Assembly (NCBI RefSeq): GCF_001293395.1
Contig: NW_015438392.1
Coordinates: forward strand, 62,001 to 126,000
Length of the DNA stretch: 64,000 nucleotides
Direction: 5' to 3'
Source of the DNA: Leptomonas pyrrhocoris
Taxonomy: Eukaryota > Euglenozoa > Kinetoplastea > Trypanosomatida > Trypanosomatidae
The notes below the pieces were generated by a model. That model ran no database searches. It saw only the letters and a list, made by a program, of their open reading frames with translations, and had not been told where the DNA came from. The position numbers were made by a program, and so were the translations under genes. The number at the start of each line of letters is the position of its first letter. The stretch's first letter is position 1. Shown in pieces: positions 46,462-57,900 of the stretch.

Positions 46462-49400
46462 TCACGTGCGCAGGCTTTCCTTGAGTTGATCCACGTACTG
46501 CTGCAGCAGCTTCTCCCGCCCATCGCCCACCAGCAGCGACACGTAGCGCAGGCACGTCTTGGCGTCCCCTAGCAAATGCAGCAGGCGCAGCACCTCCGCG
46601 CGCTCGCCGACCTCCCGCAGCCACGTCTGCTCGCCCTTGCCCTCCCGCGGCACGACGTCGGTGCTGCGGTCCTTCTCCCCCGCCAGCTCCGCCCTGCTGA
46701 AGCCGTGGTAGACGACTACGTCCATCGGCACCTGCGTGTCGGCCAGCATGCCGCTTTGCTGGATAATGTCGACACATCGCCGGCGCTCCTGCACATAGGT
46801 TGGCGGCAGCTCACGGCTGGTCTCCGGGTAGGGCTGGTTCGGCTGCCGCTGCGCCTCGAGCAGCTCCACGAGGGTCTGCAGCGCCTCCTGCACCGCCGCT
46901 GCATCGTCGGCTAGCTGGGAGGTCCACGACTGCACGCGATTGCGCTGTTCAGCATCGATGTGCAGCGGCTGCAGCGACGGGCTGCGGGAGCGGGAGCGAG
47001 TGGGCGGAGGTGCGTGCGTGGGGGTCTGCTCGACGTGCCGTGCGGAGCGGCCGCCACCACCACCGCCGCCATTTCTGCCTCTCCCTCCTGCGGCTGCTTC
47101 GGCCGGCCTTGTTTTTGCTGCCGGTGCGGCGCGCGACGAGGGTGAAGGGGGGCGCCGTGACGCCTGCGAGCTACCTGCGCGAGAGGCGCGACTGTGGCTG
47201 CGGCTGGCTGGGTAGATCGCTGTCTCCTCCACGTCTGTCGGGTCGCGGTGGGCCTCGCTGGCCCCAACCAGATTGCTGCGGCGAGCCGCATTGATGTGCG
47301 TCGGTTGTGGAGGAGGATGACGGCGCCGGTGGTCCGTTGCGGGGGGAGGAGTGTTATACACGCCTTGTGCGCGGCCGGCGGACGCCGCACGTGCGCGGTG
47401 CTCACTGCGCTCGTGGAGAGAGGCGGTGGTGTTGAGTGAGGCCAGCAGTCGCGCCTGTGGATCCTTCGCGATCGGCGAGTATTCAAGTTCCGCCTCTCCA
47501 ATGGCGCTGTCGGCCTTCGCCGTGGCCGCCGTGTGCCTCTCAGCGAGGTGCAGGGCGGCGTACGAGTTACCTCCCTCCTCTGACCCGGCCTCGTGGACAA
47601 GACGGTGGTCACCGCTCCACAGGTCCTCCACGTACACGGCATCTAACGTTGCGTCGCCGTCATTGTCAGCGGGGTGTCCGCCGTAGAAGCGTTGGGGTGG
47701 TGGTGGTGGCGGCGAGGGGGTGGACTGCGCCCTGGACCCGCCCGGGCCACGAGGACGTGCACGCGCAGGACCAACAGTGGATGCAGCGGTGGCCAGAGGA
47801 GGAGAAGGAGTTACTGCTGCCGCTGCGGCAGCGGCGCGTGTCGGGCTCTCTGAACGAGAGGCAGAAGCGCTTAAGCTGCGTCGTGCAGAGGCGGCCCGCA
47901 ACTGTGCCGCGTGCGTCGTGGCCACCTTCGGCAGCGCCGCCGCCGACGAGCGACGTCGAGGCGGTTTCCTTCGCAGCTCGTAGCGCCTGAGCACCTCCGC
48001 GGTCGCAGGATCAACGGCTGCCGCTGCCTTCGGCGTGACGGACCGTGCGGGGGAGTTCACGCCGCCGACGACGTCCATCATGGGACGCTGCACCTGTGGC
48101 TGTGGGGGAGCGGCATCGGTGCGGCGCTCCATCGAGCCGCCTTTCTTCGGTGCGGCGACTTCGGCATTTTCTCTGCTGACAGGCGTGTGCTGTGCCATCA
48201 TCAACGCCGCCGCGTTGCTGTGCACGCCAACTGACAGCAGCTGCTGCTGTTGAGCGGCGACACGTCGCAGGATCGTGTCCTCCACGTACTTGCGCGACTC
48301 CTCCGCGAGCTGCCTCACCACAAACGCGCGCAGTGGGTGCCCGTTGGCCGTCAGTCGCCACTCCCGCTGCTGCTTTTCCTTTTCCTCCTCCGCCTTCTTT
48401 AGCTGGGCGAGGTGCTGCGCGGCGTGTTGGCTCTTGGCAGAGTCGCCGTAGCCCGTCGGGGCCGTCACGCCGCGTGTGAGCTGACGCAGAAGCTCCATCG
48501 AGCGCTCGTCCGCGGCGCCGTCGTCTGCTGCAAAGGGGGCTGGACGGCGGCCACCGCTCCCGTCGCTCTTCTCGCGACGACGTGAGGCCGTGAACGGGAG
48601 GGAAGACGCGGTGGAGCCTTCCACAGACCGATCACCACCGGTGGCACCAATACCGCCGCTGCGCGGGCCCATTACGACGTGGGCCAGCGCGGACGAGGCC
48701 GACGACGTCCCCGAATAGTGAAGAGGGGAGAAGGAGGAGGCGGCAGCAGCCGCAGTCGTCGTCGGGTTGGTGTTGCTGATCAGGTTGGACGGAAGCCCCC
48801 AGCCCCGGTGCATCAACGCCCTGTCGGCGAGCTTTGCGCTGTTCACGCGCTGCTCATCTACTACCAGCAGCGTCGGACACAGATTGCGCAGCACCGCCGT
48901 AAAGCCCACCCTTCCGCTCTCCACGACTGGGTTGCCGCGTATGAGGAGGTGGCGCAGGGCGGAGCAGAGGGACAGCATTCGGATCGAAGACTGCGTGCGC
49001 AGCTGATTAAATGTGATGTCGAACGTCTCCAGCAGCACCAAGTGCGCGAGTCCGTCAACGAGGGTGATCTGGTTGTGTCCGAGGAAGAGGTGCGCGATGC
49101 CGAGGTTCCTCTCGAGGCCGCCGATCGCGCGTAGGTGATTGCGGCGTGCGTTCAATACCGTCAGCACCTTGCAGGCGTGCAGCCCCTCCAACTCCGTCAG
49201 GTCGTTTGAGCTGACATCCAACCGCAGCAGCGTCGCGGGAAGGGGGCAGAGACGCGTTAGGTGGTTCCGACTGAGGTTCAGTACGGTGATTGCGCTGTAG
49301 GTCGTGCCTCCGAGCAACGCGGCGGGCAACCTCGCCCGGAGCGCCGCATCGACGCTGGCGTTCGTCCACGACTGCTGCGACTGCTGCTGCTCCGCTGCCT

Positions 49401-50982
49401 GCTCGTAGGCGTCCAACACATCCCAGACAGTCGTGGCGCCGCCAAACATGTGTGCCTGCCGCAGCGTGCCCTCCCGTGTTGTGAGGGCGGAGAGGTCCAA
49501 CACGCTGTCCAGCGTTGGACTGAGGTTGGCGGTGACGTCGAGGCGGTCGTTGCGGTCCTCAAACGGCTCCCGCGATGGCGCCGCCGCCGCGCTGTCGGCG
49601 CTCCTCGTCGTCCTTTCTTTGCTTTGGCCGTCGTCCTCGCCGCCGTATCCATTCTCGCCACGCGCTGCGCGACGCCGCGCGCCACTCGCCTCCGATGGCG
49701 TCTGTGGCGCCGTGGTGGTTGTTCGGAAGGGGGAATGGCTGCCATCGAGCGCTGACGTCGGTGGTGCCGGTGCCGGGGAGGAAGGGGAAGGAGGCCCAGG
49801 CGCCGCCGGTGTTTCAGCAGCGGCGGCAGCAGCAGCAGCAACCGCAGCGGCTTCCATTGAGGCAACGATCGTGGCGGTCTTCGCATTTTTCTCCACCGGT
49901 GCGTTGCGCTCCGCCGGCACTCGTTCGGCCTCCACCGGTGAGGAGGCGCTGACAGAAGCCGTGGCGGCGGCGGCGGCGGGCGAGCTCGGCCCGAAGAGCT
50001 CCTCTCGTCTGCGCTGTAGCGCTTGCGCATTGCCGCTGGCGTAACTCCGCTGCGAGTGGGAGAAGGAGGCGGAGGTGGCGGTGAGCGACGGAGACCGCTG
50101 CAGCAGCCGGTTCGACCGCGGCAGCTGCTGTTGCTGTTGCTGCTGCTGTTGCTGTTGCTGCTGCTGCTGTTGCGGCGCTTTGTTGGAGAGGCTGCGTTGG
50201 CTGCCCGCGTCGATGTCGGTAGGAGGCTCCTTTTGACTTGACGGAGTCGCCGCGGTTGCGACGACCGGGGAGTGTCCAGCTGCGGCGATCGGTCCTCGCT
50301 GCTGCTGCTGCTGCTGCTGCTGCGGTTGTGGTGCGTCATCAGCTTTGCTGTCTTTCCCCTCTCCTCCTCCCCCCGCTGCAGCAGGGGGGATGCGGAACGC
50401 TGACGTCGATGGTGGGCTGACCTCACGTGATGGGTAACTGCGGCCGCTATGGCTCAGCTCGCTGCCGCGTACGTCGTCCGCCACGATCACGTCGCACGGC
50501 ACCTCCGCCGCCGCGTGCAGCAAACTTGCGATGCCGCTTTCGGTGAACGCATTGGCAGAGACGTCCAACGCCGCCAGCTTCGCACAGCCCGTCACGAGCA
50601 GCTGCAGGTGATGCAAAGCGCGGTCCGTCAGCCCGCAGCAGCGCCACACGAGCTGCCATTCCACGATCTCATTCGACCGCCCACGCGCGTTGGGACCGTC
50701 CACTTTGAGCAGCGACTCACAGAGCGCCACGGCAGGCCGGTCGCCGAGAGCTACATTTGTCATGTCCATCACGAGCGCCCACGTCGCGGGTGGCCTGTGC
50801 CGCGAGCTCGAGGTAAGACTCGCCGCGTCGTTACTGGCGTGTGCGTTGGCGCCGGTGGGTACGTAGCTGCAGCACGTGTGGAGTCGGTCCAGCCACTCAT
50901 CGACGTCCGGCACGCCTTGACGTCGCAGCTCCAAGGCGAAGAGCGAGGCGAGTCGCTCTTCGAATTGCTGGCAGGGAGGCAT
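46462..50982 (-). CDS. Leucine-rich-repeat protein with polyglutamine tract
   Basis: 1506 residues from ATG 50980-50982 (MPPCQQFEERLASLF). Residues of about 70-175 contain an RNI-like pair of leucine-rich repeats (LAALDVSANAFTESGIASLL). A disordered linker follows, with a 16-residue polyQ and a second shorter Q run. A compact SDS22-type block at about 570-710 contains some five repeats (LNLSRNHLTRL, LDVSSNDLTEL, LNARRNHLRAI, LFLGHNQITLV, FDITFNQLRTQ) and an LRR-cap-like end (NLCPTLLVVDEQRV). The second half is disordered and basic apart from a helical C-terminal domain (about 1350-1506). SDS22-type repeats are protein-binding modules common in axonemal and phosphatase-regulatory proteins, so a flagellar adaptor role is plausible but inferred. 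Confidence 0.9.
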   Translation of the reverse strand: MPPCQQFEERLASLFALELRRQGVPDVDEWLDRLHTCCSYVPTGANAHASNDAASLTSSSRHRPPATWALVMDMTNVALGDRPAVALCESLLKVDGPNARGRSNEIVEWQLVWRCCGLTDRALHHLQLLVTGCAKLAALDVSANAFTESGIASLLHAAAEVPCDVIVADDVRGSELSHSGRSYPSREVSPPSTSAFRIPPAAAGGGGEGKDSKADDAPQPQQQQQQQQRGPIAAAGHSPVVATAATPSSQKEPPTDIDAGSQRSLSNKAPQQQQQQQQQQQQQQQQLPRSNRLLQRSPSLTATSASFSHSQRSYASGNAQALQRRREELFGPSSPAAAAATASVSASSPVEAERVPAERNAPVEKNAKTATIVASMEAAAVAAAAAAAAETPAAPGPPSPSSPAPAPPTSALDGSHSPFRTTTTAPQTPSEASGARRRAARGENGYGGEDDGQSKERTTRSADSAAAAPSREPFEDRNDRLDVTANLSPTLDSVLDLSALTTREGTLRQAHMFGGATTVWDVLDAYEQAAEQQQSQQSWTNASVDAALRARLPAALLGGTTYSAITVLNLSRNHLTRLCPLPATLLRLDVSSNDLTELEGLHACKVLTVLNARRNHLRAIGGLERNLGIAHLFLGHNQITLVDGLAHLVLLETFDITFNQLRTQSSIRMLSLCSALRHLLIRGNPVVESGRVGFTAVLRNLCPTLLVVDEQRVNSAKLADRALMHRGWGLPSNLISNTNPTTTAAAAASSFSPLHYSGTSSASSALAHVVMGPRSGGIGATGGDRSVEGSTASSLPFTASRRREKSDGSGGRRPAPFAADDGAADERSMELLRQLTRGVTAPTGYGDSAKSQHAAQHLAQLKKAEEEKEKQQREWRLTANGHPLRAFVVRQLAEESRKYVEDTILRRVAAQQQQLLSVGVHSNAAALMMAQHTPVSRENAEVAAPKKGGSMERRTDAAPPQPQVQRPMMDVVGGVNSPARSVTPKAAAAVDPATAEVLRRYELRRKPPRRRSSAAALPKVATTHAAQLRAASARRSLSASASRSESPTRAAAAAAAVTPSPPLATAASTVGPARARPRGPGGSRAQSTPSPPPPPPQRFYGGHPADNDGDATLDAVYVEDLWSGDHRLVHEAGSEEGGNSYAALHLAERHTAATAKADSAIGEAELEYSPIAKDPQARLLASLNTTASLHERSEHRARAASAGRAQGVYNTPPPATDHRRRHPPPQPTHINAARRSNLVGASEAHRDPTDVEETAIYPASRSHSRASRAGSSQASRRPPSPSSRAAPAAKTRPAEAAAGGRGRNGGGGGGGRSARHVEQTPTHAPPPTRSRSRSPSLQPLHIDAEQRNRVQSWTSQLADDAAAVQEALQTLVELLEAQRQPNQPYPETSRELPPTYVQERRRCVDIIQQSGMLADTQVPMDVVVYHGFSRAELAGEKDRSTDVVPREGKGEQTWLREVGERAEVLRLLHLLGDAKTCLRYVSLLVGDGREKLLQQYVDQLKESLRT
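50125..50172 (-). repeat. CAG/CAA repeat encoding 16 glutamines
   Basis: 48 bases of CTG/TTG triplets on the plus strand, coding 16 consecutive Gln in the leucine-rich-repeat protein. CAG and CAA are interspersed, which limits slippage. Confidence 0.95.
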
Positions 50983-51566
50983 CGCTGAGTTCGTACACGA
51001 TATCTACTTGAGTTTTCTATCCTTCTAACTATATATGTATATGTATGTATATGAATATGTATGTGTGTGTCTTCTTGAGAATTGCAGCTTCCTGGGTGGA
51101 AAGAAGGCAATGGTTAAGAGAGTGGTACGGTGCTTATCCTCAGTCCGGGGGGGGGGGGAAGAAGCCGCGCGGAGGGCTCTGTGGAGTCGCGCACGGGAGA
51201 GCGACAAGCCGAGGCGTCACAGAAGGGAAAGGAATGCCCTTCGTTCTCTGCAGTGAAGGCCGCTTTTAACGTTGGATGTGTATGGCTGTGTGCTTGTATG
51301 TGTTTTTGCAGACGCTCTCGTACACCGTGTCGCGCAGTGTGTGTGTGTGTGTGTGTGTGTTGAGGTATGAATGCTCCTCCGATTTCTCTCGCGGGGAGCC
51401 CGCAAATACCAACTAGACCTTACCCGTGAAGCACAACGGAGGAGCCGAAAACACACGCCTACAACTTTTGTTGGGCTCGCCTGTTTCCGCTATACGGAAC
51501 GCGGCAGAATTGGGCTGAAGGTGTCGTGGAGCCGCGGAGCAGCGATGAGGAGGAGGTGAGGAGGGT

Positions 51567-51602
<36 letters not shown>

Positions 51603-51974
51603 GGAGAGGACAAAACACGCGGAAGCCGACAGCACGATGAGACGTGACCCAACCAATGAATGGGAGAAGGGAGGTGAACCAACAACACCACACACAAGCG
51701 TCGCGTTCGTGCGCCTTCATGACAAACGGCAGACGTGTAGGTTCCCACAAGAGGGAAGCACTTGCCGCACCACGAAGCGACTGACGGAGGAGAGAAGTGG
51801 AAGTTAAAACAACACTGGAAATACAAAAGGGAGTCGATTTCTGTGAGTATTGACGTGGCAAAAGCACACACCCAGACACATACACACACACACACACACG
51901 CGTGACATCCATCGCCATATACGCCGTTGCCGTCCCGACCACCCGGCAAACCGTTGTCGTGGTCGCCGCGGGCT
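50983..51974. other. Intergenic region with long GT arrays
   Basis: This holds a G10 run near 51149-51158 (C-rich on the coding strand, a likely splice signal for the leucine-rich-repeat gene), (GT)n at about 51340-51361 and 51568-51600, (CA)n at 51884-51899, and TATG repeats at 51033-51066. No gene was seen. Confidence 0.6.
51568..51600. repeat. (TG)16 microsatellite
   Basis: A TG run of about 33 bases in the 3' UTR region of the 2168-residue gene. Confidence 0.95.
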
Positions 51975-54900
51975 CTACGCAATTTCTTCGTCCACCACCA
52001 ACTTGTATAGCTCGGGATGCACCGCACGCCCCGCCAGCTCCAGCGACTGCTTCGTCGTCTTCAGCAGCAGCGCGCGCTGCAGCAGCGTCCCGCGACGCTC
52101 GTAGAGCACTGAGAACAGCGTCTTCACCACCGGGTGTCCCGCCTCCCCGAGGCGGACAAACAGACTACACAGGTCCACCAACAGAATTAAGTCGCTCTGC
52201 CAGGCGAGCGCGGCAGCAGCAGTAGCGCCCACGCCGGACGGCGTTAGCATCGAGCCGCGCGTGCGTCGCTGCTTCGCTGCTCGGTTGCGAGCGACCGTTG
52301 TGGCAAGCACCGCGGGCCTTTCCGCGGATTCATCCTCCGCTGCTGCTTGCTGGAGCAGAAAGGCCATGTAGTCCGCCAGACTCCGCACGAGGGGGAAGAA
52401 CACCTTGGGTGTGCTGGACAGGTCAATGCAGGCGCGCAACACCTCCTCCACCTCTTGCGGGTGCACGCCCTCCAACACCGGCAGTGGCGGCGGGAGGGGC
52501 GGAGGGGCGGCCGCGGCGGCGGTTTTATCGTCCTCGAGGGATCGCGTCTCGTCGAGATCAGCTGCATCGGTGCTGTGTGTGGTTGCCTGCGCCGCTGCTG
52601 ACATGGCGGCGACGTCTGCCGCGATGCGGTTCTGCGTGTACCGCAGCAAGACGTCCACCGTCTCCATCGCCGTGACGGTGAGGCGCCGTCCCACGCTGCG
52701 TGAGAGGCGCAGAAAGGCGCAGACGTGATGCAGCGTGAGGGGCGCCGGTGACGCCGCGGAGGCTGATGCCGTTGCTGCTGGAGGAGGCGTAGTGCTCCGC
52801 GAAGTCCCTTCCATGGAATTGCCGCCACCGTTGTCTTCCGCGGCTCGGGGCGGCGACCTTGACGTTCGACCCTTCGTCTTTAACGAACGGCAGCGGTCGC
52901 TCGTCTTTAGCGGCGCCTCTTCTCCCCCTTCGTTACCCACACCTTCCGCCGCGCCAGTCGGGTGCGTTGATGCTGTCGTCAAGACCACCACCCGCTCACA
53001 CATGAGCTGCACCGCCGCCGTGTCCACCTCGACGGACGCCCTCAGCAACCCCTGCGCCAGCTTCGCTAAGCTGCCGCCGGACATCGCCGCTACGACGTCG
53101 CCCAACCGCCGGTACACCACCTCCAGCAGCGCCGAAGACCGCAGGCCGCACACCAGCAGCAGGCACGTGACGTTGGCGAGCTCGGCCGCCGTGCAGGTCG
53201 GCAGCACAGCCTCCGTGCAGTGCCGCGCTAGCACGTGGGTGACGTCGTAGTCCACCGAGCCGCGCTTCTCGATCAGCTCCAAGGCCGCCTTCACAACGGA
53301 GAGGGAGGCGTCGTGGTGATAGCGCGCGACGTTGGTCAGCACCGCGGCGCCGATGTCGTCGTGCGGGAAGCAGTCGCGCAGGCAGTGCAGGATCGCCAGC
53401 GCGGTCGAGGCGAGCGAGACGAGCATGCGTGGGTCGCTCTGCAGCAGGCCACGCACCTGCGAGGAGAAGATTGGCTGCACGGCCGTCACGCACACTGTGC
53501 GCACACTCGCGTGGCCAGCCAGCGTGCCACAGCGCAGCAGCCGCACGGAGAGCTCGAGCGTGAGCCGCCGGCCCATGTCCGCGGCCCGGCCGAGCAACAC
53601 GCCGTAGAGCTGCTCATGAAAGACCCCGCCGACGCAGTACGCCTCGACACACTCGACGATCTCCACCGGCGTCATCACCGGCGCGGCGCGGATGGTGCGC
53701 GAGATGAACGCGCCGAGCATTTGCCGCTGCAGGTGCGGCTCGCTGGTCAGCGCCGCGTACCCGCGCAGCAGCAGCGGTACGTCTTGCCGGGGAAAGGACA
53801 GTTGCACGGCCTGCAGCACCTGCATGGCCAGGGTGCGCGGGATCAGCCGCAACGCATCTCGTTCGTCTGCCGTCCAGCGACGAAGGGGTGTCGACGTGTC
53901 GTTCTCCTCCGCCTCCGCTTCCTCCACGTCCATCCGCTGGAGTAGGTGGGCCACCACCTCCACCATGCACCCGCACTCCCCGACGGAGTAGGGATGGTGC
54001 TGCAGGAGGGAGGGCTGCACGAGCGAGCGCAGCAGCGGTGCGTACGGCACGGCGTGTAGCAGCCGCAGCAGCGCCGCGACATCGACGTCCTCGCCCGGCG
54101 ACCACCGCTGCTCCGCCACCGCCACGTCCGCCGTGCGCTGCAGCCCGCTGAGGGAGTGCAGCATGCGTATCTGCTGACCGGCGCTGATGCGCTCTTTCTT
54201 CGTGGGCTTCTCCTTGTCGTGGCTGGGCAGCTGCGACGGCGGGGTTGCGCTTCCGTCGGTGTTGTCGTGGAGAGCCGTCACGAGCCGTTCGATCAGCACA
54301 CGCACCGCCGGCGCAAACAGCGGTGCTCCCGTCGCGTGGAGCCGCTCCAGCACCGTCGTTGCCTGCCACAGCGACAGCAGCGGACTTAGCTGGTCCAGCA
54401 GCTGCAGCAACATCGCCGTGAGGGTGTCGTCCGCGCGCAGGCACACCGCCGCGGCGGAGCTGAGCAGCTGCATCGCCAGAACCCCCGAAACGGTATCCAC
54501 GACGTGCGGGCTGTCTGTGCCCGCTGCGTGTTCTTGGAGTTGCTCCTGCTGCCGCTGCTTCCGCGCCTTTAAGTGCTGCTCCACCGCCGTCACAACACCG
54601 CACATCAACGACGAAGACACGTGCTGCACGCTCTCCGGCACGCACATGACGACGATGACCTCCGTCAGCGTGGTCAGCGGCATCTGCAGCACCGGCTCCG
54701 GGGTGCCCCTACTCCTTTCGTCATCGCTCGTCGCGCTCCTGCGGTTCTTCTTCTTCCCTGCTGCCGCGGTGGTTGGGGCGGCGAGGAGGGCGGCGGTGAG
54801 GGCCGGGTCGAGCACGTCGATGCGGAACTGCCGAAGCGTCGCCGGCTCCGTTTCCACGGGGAACTCGGTCGACAGCCGGTAGAGGAGGTGTACCACCGTC

Positions 54901-57900
54901 AGAAGGTAATGCCGGTACGGCGCAGAGACGTTCACGTGTGGGGGAGATGCGCCGTGGTCGCCGGTCTCGATGTTGGCAGCGGTGACAGATTGGGTCACCC
55001 CCCGCACCACGGCAGCCGTGGAGGCGATGTAGACGCCCAGCACCTGCTGCACCGCCGCCCCGCTGCTGCGGACGTGCGTGGAGGACGGGTGTCGAGTCCA
55101 CGGCAGCGCCTGCCGGGTGAGGTCCGTCAGCAGTCGCTCCAGTCGCTCCACCACCGCGAAGGCCTCACCGACCGGCGCGGCAACACTCGATGCCGATCCT
55201 CCCGATGCGTCTGCTGCCGTCTTCCCATAGGAGGCGGCCATCTCGGCCGCTCGCCCCTGCGACTTCAACAAGGTGTTGTGCAGCGTCGTCAGCTGCGCGA
55301 CGGTGCCAGCCGGCACGCCGCACAGAACTGCCACGGTGGTCAGTCGCAGTGCCATGTCGATCAGCGTTTGGCTGCGCAGCGGTGCGGCGGTGCGGTGGTC
55401 TAGCGGCGCAACGCGTGCACCGCCACCCCCCGCAAAAGCCCCATCGCGCAGTCCAGTGTTGGCGGCCGCGGAGGCGGAGGCGAGACTGGCGCCAGTCAAC
55501 ATCCGCATCGCCGACTCCGTCATGTGTGCGAGAAAAAGCGTGGAGAGCAGCGCAAGGGCTTCCTCCATGGCGGGTGTCGTCTGCTGGTGAGAGGGCGAAG
55601 TCACGCCTGCGGTTTTGGCAGTCGCTGCCGGGTAAGAGGCGGCCGTCGCCAGGTCGTTGCTGCCCAGCTCGGTAAGCCGATCCCTCAGCGTTGCCCAGAT
55701 GCACTCCAGACCCTCCGTTAGTGCGGCCTCGCGGCCTTCCTGCTGCAGCAGCGGCAGCAGCGCGTGGGCGATCGCCTCCACCGCGCTCACGTCGCCGCGC
55801 ACGACGCACTCCACGATGGCTTCGACGGAGACGTAGAGGGCGTAATTCACGTGCGTGCGGTAGACGGCGGGAGTCAGCACGGACCCTGCGGCGACGGTCG
55901 CGGCGCTAGGCATGTGTGAAGGCGACGACGTCATCGCCGCCGCTGCAACGGCGTTCTCGTCCGAAGCCCCGCTTATCTGCGCATTCCAGCTGTTGCTCGT
56001 CGTGGAGGAAGAGCGGCTTCCTCGGCCCCTACCACGTCCGCTGCGGCGGGCCGCCGAGGTGCTGCTGGGCACGGCACCAGAACTGAAAGCCCCACCGGCG
56101 CCGGGCGCGCCCCCACTGCTCGCCGCCGCCCCGTCCCGCCGCCTTGCAGCGAGAGAAGCGTTCGACCCCCCGTCGCCGTCCGCCGCGTCCGTCGAGCTGA
56201 CGACGACGCGGTGACCGTCCTTCCGACACTGCGTCAAGAGGCCTACGACTTGGTCGACCAGCACCCCGCGCGTCCGCACCGGCAGCGGCGCCGTCCCGCA
56301 CGAGAGGGAGAACAAGTCGGCAGCTCGCACGACGTCGGCGGTGTCGCGCGGAGACAGGGAGAGGCAGAGCTCGCTGGTGAGCAGCGAGGCAGCCGCGAAG
56401 CCGGAGCAGAGCATGGCGTAGAGGAGCTGCACCACCGGACAGCGCAGCGGCGGCCGCGGTGGCAGCTGGCGATTCAGCCCGATACGCGCCGCCGCGGTGT
56501 GGTGCTCGCTTTCCTGCGTGTTGACTAAGCTGGAGATGCGATCGGGTCGCTGCTGCAGGTAGGCGGCGGCTACGGTGCAAAGATCGGTGAAGGCCTGTGC
56601 GTAGGTGACGCGGTCAGGCGACAGGCGGTTCAACTCGGCCGCCACGGACGGCGTGCAGAGGTACTCGAAGAGGTGACCACTACTGCTATTGCTGTTGTTG
56701 GCGGCAGCGGCAGCGGCAGTGCGGCACGTCTGCAGCAGAGCGCGCTGACACAGCGCCTCCACCTTCCCGAGAGTCGACACGCGCAGCACCACCTCTAACT
56801 CTTCCGTCCACCGCAGGCAGCGCAGCACATCGACGAACGAGCCTGCTGCTGCCGCTGCGCTCTCCTCCCCCTTCGTCCTTTGATCTTCGAAGTGCGTAAA
56901 TAAACGGCTGAGGGACGCGTCACGCCACTTGCGCCACTTCGGCCGCGTCGAGTTCAAGAAGGAATGCATGTGTGGCGCGTCTTGTGGGGAAGAGGAGCGG
57001 CTGAGCAGCGCCGCAGCTTCCTCGGCGACGGCGCTCAGAGCCGCCAGCATCACCAGCGTCGATGCTGCGCCGTACTCCGCCTCACGTGAGACATCGTTCG
57101 TCGACACAGACGCGGCAGCGGAGCCGCTTTCTGCTGAGATGAGCTGGTCGAGCTCGTAAAGAGGGCTGACCAGTGCCTCCAGCACACGCGCCACCCGTGC
57201 GTGTACAGCCGCCGCCTCCTCTGTCTGCTTCCGCTGCTGCATTACTTTCCGAAGATTGGTCTTCCTCTTTGCATTCGGGTTGCCCTTCTTCGCCTTCGTG
57301 CTGTCATGCAAGGGCCCCACGGTTGTCACGCCCAGTGCGAGCTGATCCCGATAGACAGCCACCAGCACGTGCAGCACCTGCGCGACGGCGGTCCTCGCCG
57401 TTGCTGCCGTTGCCTCGCGTGATATTCGCTGCTGCAGACCCCGTACGAAGGCGTCCCACAGCACGTTGTGCAGACGAGCACCTTCCTCCGACTGCTGCGC
57501 CACGTGGAAGTGCACGCGCAGCAGCGTCAGCAGCGCCACCGTGTCCGCTTCCGCACCCATCAGCGAGCTCACGTCTGACACCTCCCACACCGCACGCTCC
57601 AACGGTGCTGCTGCGGCTGCCGCTCCAGGTGGTGTGTCGTCGACCACGGTGCTGCGTGTGGCGCTGCTGTGACCGTGCGGATAAAAGAGGGCGGAAAGCT
57701 GCGGGTACGTCTTGGCCTCCTTCGCTACGGTGGACATGAGAACCGCACGCTCTTCCATGTGGACCTCTGCGTTAGCACTGTTGTTGCTGCTGCTGCTGCC
57801 CGTTTCAAGCGGTCTGGACCCATGGAGTGAGGGGGATGTGGCTCGGGAAGGCAGCGCGGGGGCCGATGCTAACGACGAAGACTCAGATGTTGTTGCTGCT

